Part shown: positions 47,633 to 56,036 of the stretch, piece after piece
Position numbering within the stretch: the stretch's first letter is position 1
How the letters are laid out: every line of letters begins with the position of its first letter
Translations under genes and position numbers: made by a program
The notes under the pieces: generated by a model
What the model was told of the DNA's origin: nothing
Database searches by the model: none
The model's input: only the letters and a program-made list of their open reading frames with translations
DNA from: JAEUMD01 sp036768475
Lineage (GTDB): Bacteria; Pseudomonadota; Alphaproteobacteria; Rhizobiales; Hyphomicrobiaceae
Reading direction: 5' to 3'
DNA length: 64,000 bases
Assembly (NCBI GenBank): GCA_036768475.1
Contig: DAIPMW010000012.1
Span: 1-64,000, forward strand

Positions 47633-48094
47633 TCAGGCCCTCGTGTTCTTGCTGTTCATTTTGGCGACGTCGAGCTTGGTCGGGTTCTGCGCGCCGTGCG
47701 GATGCTCAGCTCCCTTGTAGACCTTGAGGTTTCGCATCAGCTTGCGTTGCAGCGGACCGCGCTTCAGCATGCGCTCGACAGCCTTTTCGATGACGCGCTC
47801 GGGGAACTTGCCCTTGATGATCTGGCGCGGCGTCCGGCTCTTGATGCCGCCGGGATAGCCCGTGTGCCAGTGGTAGACCTTGTCCTCGTACTTGTTGCCG
47901 GTGAAGACGACCTTCTCGGCGTTGACGACGATGATGTTGTCACCGCAGTCGACGTGCGGCGTGTATATGGCGCGGTGTTTGCCCTTGAGGCGGGTGGCGA
48001 TCAGGGCCGCGAGCCGGCCGACGACGAGACCGTCGGCGTCGATCACGACCCACTTCTTTTCCACCTCGCCGGGCTTGGCGACGAAGGTTTTCAT
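47633..48094 (-). CDS. rplM: 50S ribosomal protein L13
   Basis: 153 residues. MKTFVAKPGEVEKKWVVIDADGLVVGRLA, the GDNIIVVNAEKVVFTGNK core and KVYKGAEHPHGAQNP are typical. First gene of the rplM-rpsI operon, with a well-formed promoter about 130 bases upstream. Confidence 0.97.
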   Translation of the reverse strand: MKTFVAKPGEVEKKWVVIDADGLVVGRLAALIATRLKGKHRAIYTPHVDCGDNIIVVNAEKVVFTGNKYEDKVYHWHTGYPGGIKSRTPRQIIKGKFPERVIEKAVERMLKRGPLQRKLMRNLKVYKGAEHPHGAQNPTKLDVAKMNSKNTRA

Positions 48095-48221
48095 GTCTCA
48101 ATGCTCCTGGCGAAGGGCGAGCGCCGTGGGGCCGCCCATATCGAGGGGCCATGGCCGCGCCTTCCGTCTGTCGGGATGAATTGCGGTCGCCGGAGCCTTG
48201 CGAAGCACCGGACTGCGCGAG

Positions 48222-48250
48222 TGAGTAGGCACGGCGTTGGAATCTGTCAA
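48222..48250 (-). promoter_or_regulatory. rplM-rpsI sigma70-like promoter
   Basis: On the minus strand TTGACA (48245-48250), a 17-base spacer and TACTCA (48222-48227). The -35 is one arm of an inverted repeat CTGTCAA-N10-TTGACAG (48244-48267). Confidence 0.65.
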
Positions 48251-48321
48251 TATCTATTTTTTGACAGCCTGAAATTTTCACTGGGAAATCAGATCATTAG
48301 ATAATGTGGTAAAATAATACC

Positions 48322-48789
48322 TTAACGCAGCACCTGCGCACTGCCGCTGTCGGGCAGCACATAGGTCGCCGTGGTGTGGGCCAGCAGTGTCTCTCCGCCC
48401 GCATCGCTGATGGCCACCTCACCAACTACCAGCCGGCGGCCGACCTTCAGGAGCTTCGCCTCGGCGATGAGCTCGCCCGGAGCCGGGCGTTTCAGGAAAT
48501 TCACGTTGAGCGATGTGGTCACCGCCTGCAGCGCAGAATCGCCGAGCGTCGCCAGGATTGTGACATAGACGGCGACGTCCGCCAGCATCACCATTGCCGG
48601 TCCCGATACGGTCCCGCCCGGTCGCAGATGCTCGACGCTTTCGGGAAGCCTGAGCCGCGCTTGCCTGTCAGCGACGCTATCGATCAAGATCAGCTTGCCG
48701 CCGTCGCCGACTTGAGGAAAATGCTGCTTCATGAGCGCGCTGACTTCCTCCAGTGTGAGGCGTTGCTTGGCAGTCTCTCGATCGGTCAT
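48322..48789 (-). CDS. PaaI-family acyl-CoA thioesterase
   Basis: 155-residue single hotdog-fold domain. The family segments SGPAMVMLADVAVYVTILATLG and TSLNVNFLKRPAPGELIAEAKLLKVGRRL are present; the catalytic acidic residue is D in LADVA. It probably hydrolyses an acyl- or phenylacyl-CoA, substrate unknown. Stands alone upstream of rplM on the same strand. ATG at 48789. Confidence 0.88.
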   Translation of the reverse strand: MTDRETAKQRLTLEEVSALMKQHFPQVGDGGKLILIDSVADRQARLRLPESVEHLRPGGTVSGPAMVMLADVAVYVTILATLGDSALQAVTTSLNVNFLKRPAPGELIAEAKLLKVGRRLVVGEVAISDAGGETLLAHTTATYVLPDSGSAQVLR

Positions 48790-48872
48790 CTTATTCCCGT
48801 CTCACTTCTTTAATTTGGTCACATGAAACCGTGACTTTAACGGTCGGCAACACAAACAGGAAGGAACGCGCA

Positions 48873-49403
48873 ATGCGTTTGATTGGTCGGTACATAACTC
48901 GGCTTACCCTGGCGCTGGTTCTGGCGGTTGCCTCCGCTGCCGCGCCGACTCGCGCTCAGGAAACTGGGACGGAGGTCAAGCAGATCAAGCTGACTGAGGC
49001 TCAGGTCAAGGGCTTCATCTCCGCGCAGAAGGATCTTGCTGACATTTCCGAAAAACTGGAGAAGGCGGGCGACAAGCCTGATGACGCACTGCAGAAAGAA
49101 CTCGATGAAGTGGCCAAGAAGCATGGCTTCACAGGCTTCGAAGAGCTTGATGACGTCGCGGCATCCGTGTCCACAGTCATGGCAGGGCTTGATCCTGAGA
49201 GTGGCGAATTTACCGATCCCAAGGAAGCCATGAAGAAGGAGCTTGCGGATATCGAGGCGGACAGCGCCATTCCTGCAGCCGAAAAGAAGTTGCTCATCGA
49301 GGAACTGAACGAGGCGATCAAGACGACCCCTCCGATCATCCATCAGGAGAACATCGATCTCATCAAGAAATACCGCGCCGAAATCGAGGCTGCGATGCAA
49401 TAA
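48873..49403 (+). CDS. Periplasmic acidic helical protein
   Basis: 176-residue protein with a Sec signal peptide (MRLIGRYITRLTLALVLAVA, cleavage near TRA-QET, residue 28). The mature part is acidic and almost entirely helical, with lysine/glutamate-rich segments and no cysteine. AGGAAGGA precedes the ATG at 48873. I do not recognise a named family with certainty; similar small exported proteins of unknown function occur in Hyphomicrobiales. It diverges from the thioesterase. Confidence 0.75.
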   Translation: MRLIGRYITRLTLALVLAVASAAAPTRAQETGTEVKQIKLTEAQVKGFISAQKDLADISEKLEKAGDKPDDALQKELDEVAKKHGFTGFEELDDVAASVSTVMAGLDPESGEFTDPKEAMKKELADIEADSAIPAAEKKLLIEELNEAIKTTPPIIHQENIDLIKKYRAEIEAAMQ

Positions 49404-49554
49404 CACGGCTCAGTGGGCACATTGCGGGACGATCCCGTCACCCACGATTGGCGAATTTCCATCGAACGGCGGTCGCGGCTATGCTGGCCGCCGTTCGCAT
49501 TTCTGCTCCCCGTTTTTATTGGGATAGAGCGATATTATTGCAAGGAGACCCCGC

Positions 49555-50376
49555 ATGAACGACTTGGCAAACACCGAGCTGGCGAGCGCCCCGGCGGTGA
49601 TAACACGGCCTGAACGGGGCATTGCCGTCGTCACGCTCAATCGCCCGAAGAGCCGCAATGCCCTTTCTCTTGGCATGATGGCGGCGCTACAGGTGGCTTT
49701 CGAGATGCTGGGTCAGGATAAAGACATTGCAGCCATCGTCTTGACCGCCAATGGTCCTGCCTTCTCCGCGGGTCATGATCTCAAGGAGCTGACGGCCCAC
49801 CGCGGCGATGCCGATGGCGGCCGTGATTTCTTCCGTCAGACGATGGACCGCTGCGCCAAGGTGATGCTGTCGATCATCCAGTGCCCGAAGCCTGTCATCG
49901 CCGCCGTCGAGGCGACCGCCACCGCTGCCGGCTGCCAGCTGGTTGCCTCATGCGATCTCGCAGTCGCTGCCGATACCGCGAAGTTCTGTACGCCGGGCGT
50001 CAACATCGGCCTGTTTTGCTCCACCCCCATGGTCGCGCTCTCGCGCAACGTACCGCGCAAGCGCGCAATGGAGATGCTGCTGCTGGGCGAGTTGATCGGC
50101 GCACACGAGGCGTCGCAATACGGTCTCGTCAACAAGGCCGTGGCGAAAGAGAACGTGATGGACGAGGCAATGACCTATGCGCGTCGTATCGTTGCCAAAT
50201 CGCCGGCCACCGTCGCCATCGGCAAGGAGGCCTTCTACCATCAGATAGAGCAGCCACTTTCCCAGGCTTACGACTACGCGGTCGGTATCATGGTGCAGAA
50301 CATGCTTTATCGTGACGCCGAAGAAGGCATCGGCGCCTTCCTCGACAAGCGCCAGCCCGAGTGGAAAGGTTGTTGA
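49555..50376 (+). CDS. Enoyl-CoA hydratase/isomerase family protein
   Basis: 273-residue crotonase-fold enzyme. The oxyanion-hole segments SAGHDLKEL and AVEATATAAGCQLVASCDLAVAADTAKF are present. The ECHDC3-like arrangement (FCTPGVNIGLFCSTPMVALSRNV) matches bacterial homologues of ECHDC3, for which the natural acyl-CoA is not established. The catalytic glutamates of classical hydratases are not clearly conserved, so hydratase activity should not be assumed. AAGGAG precedes the ATG at 49555. Same-strand neighbours are VOC and CoA-binding genes. Confidence 0.88.
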   Translation: MNDLANTELASAPAVITRPERGIAVVTLNRPKSRNALSLGMMAALQVAFEMLGQDKDIAAIVLTANGPAFSAGHDLKELTAHRGDADGGRDFFRQTMDRCAKVMLSIIQCPKPVIAAVEATATAAGCQLVASCDLAVAADTAKFCTPGVNIGLFCSTPMVALSRNVPRKRAMEMLLLGELIGAHEASQYGLVNKAVAKENVMDEAMTYARRIVAKSPATVAIGKEAFYHQIEQPLSQAYDYAVGIMVQNMLYRDAEEGIGAFLDKRQPEWKGC

Positions 50377-50541
50377 GCATCAACAATAGGCCGTAAAGAC
50401 ATTTGCGGCGCGTGGCGGGCGGATTGGAGCCCGGTGAGCGTTGCCGTGCCGTCATCCGCCCGTTCGTCGTGGTGGAACCCCGCTGAAGCGCGGGCCCGCT
50501 CATGCCATCTTCCGCTACCTTCTGATGGGAGACGACAGATC

Positions 50542-51006
50542 ATGGCTGAAACACATCGCGAAGCTTTGCCGCAGCGGCTTTCGCTCGTGACGCTCGGCGT
50601 TGAGAGCATGCCCCGTGCCCGCACCTTTTATGAGAGCCTCGGTTTCAAGGCCGCCGGTTTCGAGAACGAGGAGGTGGCTTTCTTCGATATGAACGGGACA
50701 ATCCTCGCACTCTTCGCTCGCCGGTCGCTCGCACAAGACGCCAACGTGCCGCAAGAAGGCTCCGGCTTTCGTGCGGTATCTTGCGCCATCAACATGGAAA
50801 GTGAGGTGGCAGTCGATCGTGCCCTTGCATTTGCAGAAAGTTGCGGCGCGCGTATTACGAAACCGGCCGAAAGGGTCTTCTGGGGCGGCTACTCGGGTTA
50901 TTTTGCCGATCCTGATGGCCATTTGTGGGAGATCGCTTTCAACCCGGTCTGGCCGCTCGATGCCAACGGCCGCCCGCAGCTTCCGCCGCCCAACCCGAAG
51001 GCCTGA
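50542..51006 (+). CDS. VOC (glyoxalase/bleomycin resistance) family protein
   Basis: 154-residue protein with two beta-alpha-beta modules: LSLVTLGVESMPRARTFYESLGF and, in the second half, YFADPDGHLWEIAFNP (metal-ligand-like H and E). It may be a metal-dependent isomerase, dioxygenase or binding protein; the substrate is unknown. GGGAG lies 13 bases upstream of the ATG at 50542. It ends 3 bases before the CoA-binding gene, so the pair is co-transcribed. Confidence 0.85.
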   Translation: MAETHREALPQRLSLVTLGVESMPRARTFYESLGFKAAGFENEEVAFFDMNGTILALFARRSLAQDANVPQEGSGFRAVSCAINMESEVAVDRALAFAESCGARITKPAERVFWGGYSGYFADPDGHLWEIAFNPVWPLDANGRPQLPPPNPKA

Positions 51007-51009
51007 CGC

Positions 51010-51549
51010 ATGAACCACGACAGCTACGACGACAATTATATTGCTGACATCCTCGGTGAGGTGCGTTCATTCGCACTCGTCGGCGCCAGTGCCAACCCTG
51101 CACGCCCGAGCTTCTTCGTCACCCGCTATCTGCTCTCGAAGGGCTATACGGTGCATCCGGTCAACCCTGGTCACGCCGGCGGTGAGATCTTGGGCCAGAC
51201 CGTCTATGCGTCGCTGGCCGATGTGCCGCCGCCCGTCGATGTCGTCGATATCTTCCGCAAGTCTGAAGCGGCGCTGGAGATCACACGCACTGCGATCCGC
51301 CTCAAGGACAGACTGCAGATCAAGGTTATCTGGATGCAACTGGGCGTTCGCAACGATGAAGCCGCAGCCGAGGCGGAAGCAGCAGGTCTCAAGGTGGTCA
51401 TGAACCGCTGCCCCAAGATCGAGTACGGCCGGCTGTCGGGAGAGATTGGCTGGGCCGGCGTCAATTCCGGCATGATCTCCAGCGTTCGGCCCAAGCTCGG
51501 TACGACGGGCCTGCAGAACCATGTCATCGCGACGAAGCGCTCGCAGTGA
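51010..51549 (+). CDS. CoA-binding domain protein (YccU-like)
   Basis: 179-residue Rossmann-fold CoA-binding protein. FALVGASANPARPSFFVTRYLLSKGY is the nucleotide-binding start, and HPVNPGHAGGEILGQ and KVIWMQLGVRNDEAA follow as in succinyl-CoA-synthetase-like binding domains. Role unknown, possibly in CoA metabolism. Its 3' end overlaps the convergent glycosyltransferase gene by 26 bases. Confidence 0.9.
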   Translation: MNHDSYDDNYIADILGEVRSFALVGASANPARPSFFVTRYLLSKGYTVHPVNPGHAGGEILGQTVYASLADVPPPVDVVDIFRKSEAALEITRTAIRLKDRLQIKVIWMQLGVRNDEAAAEAEAAGLKVVMNRCPKIEYGRLSGEIGWAGVNSGMISSVRPKLGTTGLQNHVIATKRSQ

Positions 51550-52882
51550 TCCGGCGAGCCCCCGGCGCGCCCATGCGGCGCCCACGTCCCGCCATGAGCG
51601 ACCCCAGAAGCAGCGCGAGGGGAAGCCAGTAGACGGCGAAGTAGAGTTCTGTCCACGTGACGCCGCCCGGTGGCCGCGGCAGTTGCAAGACGACCGCCAT
51701 GAGCGTCATTGCGAACGCCCATGCCCGGGGCGCGAGCACGAGCAGGGCGACAAGAAAGCCGAAGTACCAGGGGTAGTGCGGCGAAACGAGAAATACGAAC
51801 GCCCCTCCCAGTAGAAGCAGGTGGTCGAAACGCAACTCGTCTGCGCGCCGTTGCATCAGGGTGAACAGCGCCAGCCCGGCGAACAGGGCGAATGCCGCGC
51901 CCAGATACAGACCGACCGGTGGATCGGCGAGCCCGAAATCGCGCAACAGCCAGATGGAATGGAAGCCCCAGCCTGCCCGATAGCCCTCATTGTCCAGGTG
52001 TGAACCGAGGAAGCCGAGCACCTGCCGGCCTGCTTCGCCAACGTAAGGCAGATAGAACAGCACTGCGGTTGCCACGAACGCTGTCGGGAGCCGCCAGTCG
52101 AAGTGCCGCCATAGCGCCGGCAGCAGCACCACGGGGAAGTACTTGATGAGTGCCGACACCGCGAAGATGGCGCCGGTGAGCCCCTGCCTGCCGCGCACCG
52201 CGGCCAGGAGGCCAAGTGCGATTCCCGCTGTCGCGGCTGCGTCGATATGGCTTTGCGAGACGAACTCCCAGATCGGTAGCGGGTGCCAAGCGTAGATAAT
52301 GATGCGTTCTCGCGCCCATCCAAGCTGGCCGAGCAGCAGGATGAGGGCGCCGATGGTGACGAGGTCGAGCAGTGCCATGACGGTGCGGATTCCGGTCAGG
52401 CTGTCATCGATCCAATGCCCGATGCGGAACAACAGTTCTGCCGTAGGCGGATAGATTGTGACCGCGTGCTCCTTCTGGTTGATGCTCGGGTAGATCGATT
52501 GATCGCGAAGATGTTCGAGGCGCTCATCGGCGGGCACGTAGAGGTAGGGGTTGAAGCCTGCCGCCTGGACGCGTCCGTCCCAGACGTAGCGGTAGGCGTC
52601 CGTGGAGAGGTTGGGTGCCGGCGTCAGCGCCATCCCGCGCAGCACGAGGGCGACGAGGAGAATGAGGGCGAAGTCACGTCGCAGCGGCGGCCGCCAGATC
52701 ACGATGCCCACTGCGATAAGGTAAATGGCGCCGGAGCCAAGCGAGATCCCGACGTACCGGCTGATAAGTCCAAGATCGATGGCCTCGGCGGCATGTGCGG
52801 CAAACAGCACGCTGAGCAATCCGGCCGCGAATAGCCCCGGATGAAACAAATCTCGACTTTCTCTTTCTGTCGAAACGGTCAT
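51524..52882 (-). CDS. Polytopic GT-C glycosyltransferase (GT87/DUF2029-like)
   Basis: 452-residue protein with about ten or more membrane segments. After TM2-3 lies STDAYRYVWDGRVQAAGFNPY, whose D is the expected catalytic acid of GT-C mannosyl/glucosyltransferases; FVSQSHIDAAATAGIALGLLA and ALIKYFPVVLLPALW are characteristic of GT87/DUF2029 proteins. It likely uses a polyprenyl-phosphate sugar on the outer face of the inner membrane. Its acceptor is unknown. The ATG at 52882 is used. It is divergent from ribA. Confidence 0.82.
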   Translation of the reverse strand: MTVSTERESRDLFHPGLFAAGLLSVLFAAHAAEAIDLGLISRYVGISLGSGAIYLIAVGIVIWRPPLRRDFALILLVALVLRGMALTPAPNLSTDAYRYVWDGRVQAAGFNPYLYVPADERLEHLRDQSIYPSINQKEHAVTIYPPTAELLFRIGHWIDDSLTGIRTVMALLDLVTIGALILLLGQLGWARERIIIYAWHPLPIWEFVSQSHIDAAATAGIALGLLAAVRGRQGLTGAIFAVSALIKYFPVVLLPALWRHFDWRLPTAFVATAVLFYLPYVGEAGRQVLGFLGSHLDNEGYRAGWGFHSIWLLRDFGLADPPVGLYLGAAFALFAGLALFTLMQRRADELRFDHLLLLGGAFVFLVSPHYPWYFGFLVALLVLAPRAWAFAMTLMAVVLQLPRPPGGVTWTELYFAVYWLPLALLLGSLMAGRGRRMGAPGARRITASASSR

Positions 52883-53288
52883 GCAGGTGGGTTCTGCAAC
52901 TTCGCCCCTCGGTCCAAAACAGCGACAGACCCAAAAGATTTACGCAGGGGCTCACGAGAAACTATGTCGCAGGGTGAACTAAACTCTACTGTTGCGCGTT
53001 TGCGTCTTGGGTCGCATCCGTTCCCGCCGTTGGTGTGTTGTGCATGGAGAGGTTATCAACGCCACGGATTGGCCCTCGAAATGCCCCATTGATCGGCCCA
53101 ATTTAATCATCCACGACCGTTGGGGGTTAAGTTTCGTTCGGTCAGGTATCACTCACGCATGTGGGCCCGTTTCGTGGCTCGCACTAAATCGGTGTCATTG
53201 TCGTAAGGTTGATCCAATCGATTGGGCCCTTTACGACAAGGCACTAATGCGAGCATAAATTGGCCAATGGTCTCTTCTGGAGCTACCA
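52883..53288. promoter_or_regulatory. Divergent regulatory region upstream of ribA
   Basis: This gap of about 400 bases has no gene. It carries a nested inverted repeat at 53200-53237 (GTCGTAA/TTACGAC around the palindrome CCAATCGATTGG at 53214-53225) and the palindrome ATTGGCCAAT at 53259-53268. No FMN riboswitch conserved boxes were recognised. Confidence 0.45.
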
Positions 53289-53924
53289 ATGAAGTCGAAT
53301 GTGGTCAAATCAGTAGAATTGAAGATCGACTGGTCGGCGCAGACCATCCTTCCTATCGAGTTCCGTGGGCGGGAGGTTATGCTCGATGCACGCGCCTACC
53401 AGGGCGTCGAGCCACACATGCAGGCGCTCGCTCTCATTCACCGGGCGAAGGATACCGCCAACGATGAAGTGCCGCTCGTCCGGGTTCATTCGGGCTGCGT
53501 CACCGGCGACATTTTCCACTCGCTCAAGTGTGATTGCTACGCCCAGTTGCAGGCCGCGCTCGATCGGATCACGACGACGCCCGTCGGCGTTCTGATCTAC
53601 CTGCCATATCACGAGGGTCGTGGCATCGGCTTGGTCAACAAGATCCGCGCCTACGCGCTTCAGGACCAGGGGCTCGACACGGTTGACGCCAACCTCGAGA
53701 TCGGCGCACCGATCGATGCGCGCGAGTACGATCTGGCCGCACACGTTCTGTTCGATCTCGGCATGCCCGAGATCAGGCTGCTCTCCAACAATCCTGCCAA
53801 GGTCGAGGCGCTGCGTGCAGAAGGCATCAAGGTTGCCGAGCAGGTGGCGGTCCACACCGAGCCGTCGATCTACAACAAGCGCTATCTGGAGACCAAGCGC
53901 GTACGCATGGCGCACAAGTTGTAA
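53289..53924 (+). CDS. ribA: GTP cyclohydrolase II
   Basis: Converts GTP to 2,5-diamino-6-ribosylamino-4(3H)-pyrimidinone 5'-phosphate, formate and pyrophosphate. Zinc cysteines are in SGCVTGDIFHSLKCDCYAQL, and the catalytic segment is HEGRGIGLVNKIRAYALQDQG. The usual arginine-glutamine before EGRG is YH here, and the protein is a stand-alone 211-residue GCH II rather than the RibBA fusion. It may be a pathway-specific paralogue rather than the riboflavin enzyme. ATG at 53289. It lies about 5 kb from a lone RibD reductase domain and 8 kb from the PTPS-family gene. Confidence 0.92.
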   Translation: MKSNVVKSVELKIDWSAQTILPIEFRGREVMLDARAYQGVEPHMQALALIHRAKDTANDEVPLVRVHSGCVTGDIFHSLKCDCYAQLQAALDRITTTPVGVLIYLPYHEGRGIGLVNKIRAYALQDQGLDTVDANLEIGAPIDAREYDLAAHVLFDLGMPEIRLLSNNPAKVEALRAEGIKVAEQVAVHTEPSIYNKRYLETKRVRMAHKL

Positions 53925-53956
53925 TCCGGACCGCAGACCGAAGCGATTCCATGAAA

Positions 53957-53984
53957 AACGTGTTTCATGAGACATGAACACGTT
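53957..53984 (+). repeat. Inverted repeat after ribA
   Basis: AACGTGT(T)TCATG-AGA-CATGAACACGTT, an imperfect hairpin with a single bulge, 33 bases after the ribA stop and just before the terminator. Confidence 0.6.
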
Positions 53985-53992
53985 CGATAACG

Positions 53993-54024
53993 CCGCCGTC
54001 CGCTCCGAAGGGCGGCGGTTTTTT
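53993..54024 (+). terminator. ribA rho-independent terminator
   Basis: Nine-pair stem (CCGCCGTCC at 53993-54001 with GGGCGGCGG at 54010-54018, one wobble) followed by six T's. Confidence 0.88.
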
Positions 54025-54057
54025 GTGCGCAGCAAGGGCCTCAAATTTGAACGGATT

Positions 54058-54161
54058 TAGAGCATGTTTAGCTGAAGTGTGCAGCGGTTCAGCGTGAAAA
54101 ACATGCTCGAAACAAGGTTCTGGATCGCGTTCATGTTTGAGAGAAACATGAACGCGATCTA
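54058..54161. repeat. Dispersed intergenic repeat, unit B
   Basis: Close match to 45123-45225, same orientation, with one single-base indel near the start. It includes a 16-bp perfect stem (54123-54138 with 54144-54159, loop GAGAG). The TAG stop of the leftward ABC exporter gene is its last three bases. Confidence 0.88.
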
Positions 54162-55910
54162 GTCCGCGGCTTTCGGTGTGGGCGCGGTAAAGCCACCCTG
54201 CTCGACCATACGCTGAAAAAGGCCGCCCGCAGCGGCGAGCTCGGCGAAGCGTCCGCGTTCCACGATCCGGCCCTGGTCCAGCACGAGGATCTCGTGGGCG
54301 TCAGCCACCGTCGACAGCCGGTGCGCAATGATGAAGGTCGTGCGGTTCTTGCGCAGCGCATCGAGTGCCCGCTTGATGCGCGCCTCCGTTGCCGCGTCGA
54401 GCGCGCTCGTCGCCTCGTCGAGGATCAGGACCGGCGCGTCCTTGAGGATGGCGCGCGCCAGGGCGATGCGCTGACGCTCGCCGCCCGAGAGCGCCGCCCC
54501 GCGCTCGCCGATCATCGTCGCATAGCCGTCCGGCTTGCGCATGATGAAGTCGTGGGCCTCTGCCAGCCGCGCCGCCTGTTCGACGTCCGTGTCGCTGGCG
54601 TCCGGCCGGCCCACCCGTATGTTTTCCGCGATCGAACGGTTGAAGAGGCCCGCATCCTGGAAGACGACGGCGAGGTTGGCGCGCAGCGAGTGCTGCGTCA
54701 CGTCGGCGATGTCGTGGCCGTCAATGGAAACGCCGCCGCTGTCAGGCGCTCTCAGCCGCTGCAGCAGCGCCATCGTCGTGGATTTTCCCGACCCTGTCGG
54801 ACCGACCAGCGCGATCGTCTCCCCCGGACGGGCACGGAACTTGAGACCGATCACGCCCTGGCCGCTGCCCGGAAACGAGAAAGTAACCTCGTCGTAGACG
54901 ACGTCACCCTTCACATCGAGCAGTTCCACAGCATTCGGCTTGTCGGCGATCGCGGGCTGTTCGTCGATGAGCGAGAAGTATCTGTCGAGCGCCGGCGCTG
55001 CCTGCTGAACGCGCACAATGAAGCCCGAGATCTGGTCGAGCTTGCCGATGAGCAGGTTCGCAAATGCGACGAAGCTGACGATCTCGCCGACCGTGAGTTC
55101 GCCCTTGACGGCCAGCGTCGCACCGATAGCAAAGATCGATACCATGGCAATCGTCGCGGCCGCCTTTTGCAGGATTGTCAGGATGCCCCACCAGGTCAAC
55201 ACCGGGTATTGGGCGTTGAGCAAGTTGCCCATGACCGCCTTCAGCGCCTCGCTTTCGGCAGCAAGCCGCGTGTAGCTCTGCACCACTGTCACGTTCCCGA
55301 GCACATCGACGACACGGCCGGTGACATCGCTGTGATAGCTCTCCACCTTCATCTGGTCGGTGCGCGTGCGCTTGACGACATAGAGGTTGAGGAGTGTGTA
55401 GATCACTGCCAGCGCGACCAGGATTGCCGTCATCCGCGGATCGATGCTGATGGCCGTCGGGATGAGGAACAGCACGCCGGCGACCGCGGTCATCTGCTCG
55501 CGCATCGCGCCGAGCCACACCCAGAACAGCTCGTCGGTGCCGCGCAGGATTGTGTTGGTGACGGCACCCGAGCCGCGCTCCGCGTGATAGCCGAGCGGCA
55601 ATGCAATCGCCCTGTCGAACGCATCGGCCATTGCCACCAGCCGCCGCCGGTGCGCGAGGCGGTCCGCATAGATCGCGACGACGACGCCAGCCAGGATGCC
55701 GGCAAGCCCGAGGACCGCCCATAGGCCGATGAGGCTGAATGCGCTTTCGCTCTTGGACAATGCATCGACCACCCAGCCGAATAGAACAGGTTCGGCCAAT
55801 TGCACTGCGGCGAGCGCGACCGAGGCCAGCGCCAGCAGGATGGCGAGCTTGCGCTCGGCGCTGAGCATCGCAATGGCGCGCTGATAAAGGGCGAAGATCT
55901 TTAGTCTCAC
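54159..55910 (-). CDS. NdvA/ChvA-like ABC exporter (glucan type)
   Basis: 583-residue fused permease-ATPase resembling the cyclic beta-1,2-glucan exporters NdvA/ChvA: FALYQRAIAMLSAERKLAI start, SYHSDVTGRVVDVLGNVTVVQSYTRL in the membrane domain. The ATPase has Walker A GPTGSGKST, signature LSGGERQR, Walker B LILDEATS and H-loop IIAHRLST. No glucan synthase is nearby, so the exported glycan or glycoside is unproven. The GTG at 55910 gives the length of NdvA; the frame is open to an ATG at 55970. The stop codon lies in a dispersed repeat. It is co-directional with the YfhO-like gene. Confidence 0.85.
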   Translation of the reverse strand: MRLKIFALYQRAIAMLSAERKLAILLALASVALAAVQLAEPVLFGWVVDALSKSESAFSLIGLWAVLGLAGILAGVVVAIYADRLAHRRRLVAMADAFDRAIALPLGYHAERGSGAVTNTILRGTDELFWVWLGAMREQMTAVAGVLFLIPTAISIDPRMTAILVALAVIYTLLNLYVVKRTRTDQMKVESYHSDVTGRVVDVLGNVTVVQSYTRLAAESEALKAVMGNLLNAQYPVLTWWGILTILQKAAATIAMVSIFAIGATLAVKGELTVGEIVSFVAFANLLIGKLDQISGFIVRVQQAAPALDRYFSLIDEQPAIADKPNAVELLDVKGDVVYDEVTFSFPGSGQGVIGLKFRARPGETIALVGPTGSGKSTTMALLQRLRAPDSGGVSIDGHDIADVTQHSLRANLAVVFQDAGLFNRSIAENIRVGRPDASDTDVEQAARLAEAHDFIMRKPDGYATMIGERGAALSGGERQRIALARAILKDAPVLILDEATSALDAATEARIKRALDALRKNRTTFIIAHRLSTVADAHEILVLDQGRIVERGRFAELAAAGGLFQRMVEQGGFTAPTPKAAD

Positions 55911-56036
55911 GGCGGCTGGCCGCCTTTCTTGTTGAGGTAGCGCAGCACGCGCGCTGAACAGGGGCCGCATGGCAGTCTGGTGACCACGTGTGGGGTTTAT
56001 CAGGTTTGCCGCGCGATCGGCACCTGCGCGATGGTG

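Noticed and set aside
52992..53258. 88-codon open frame upstream of ribA
   Set aside because: Overlaps the palindromic control region, with no ribosome-binding site or protein-like composition.
52883..53288. FMN riboswitch upstream of ribA
   Set aside because: An AGGGTGAACT-like piece caught the eye, but the other conserved FMN-element boxes are missing.
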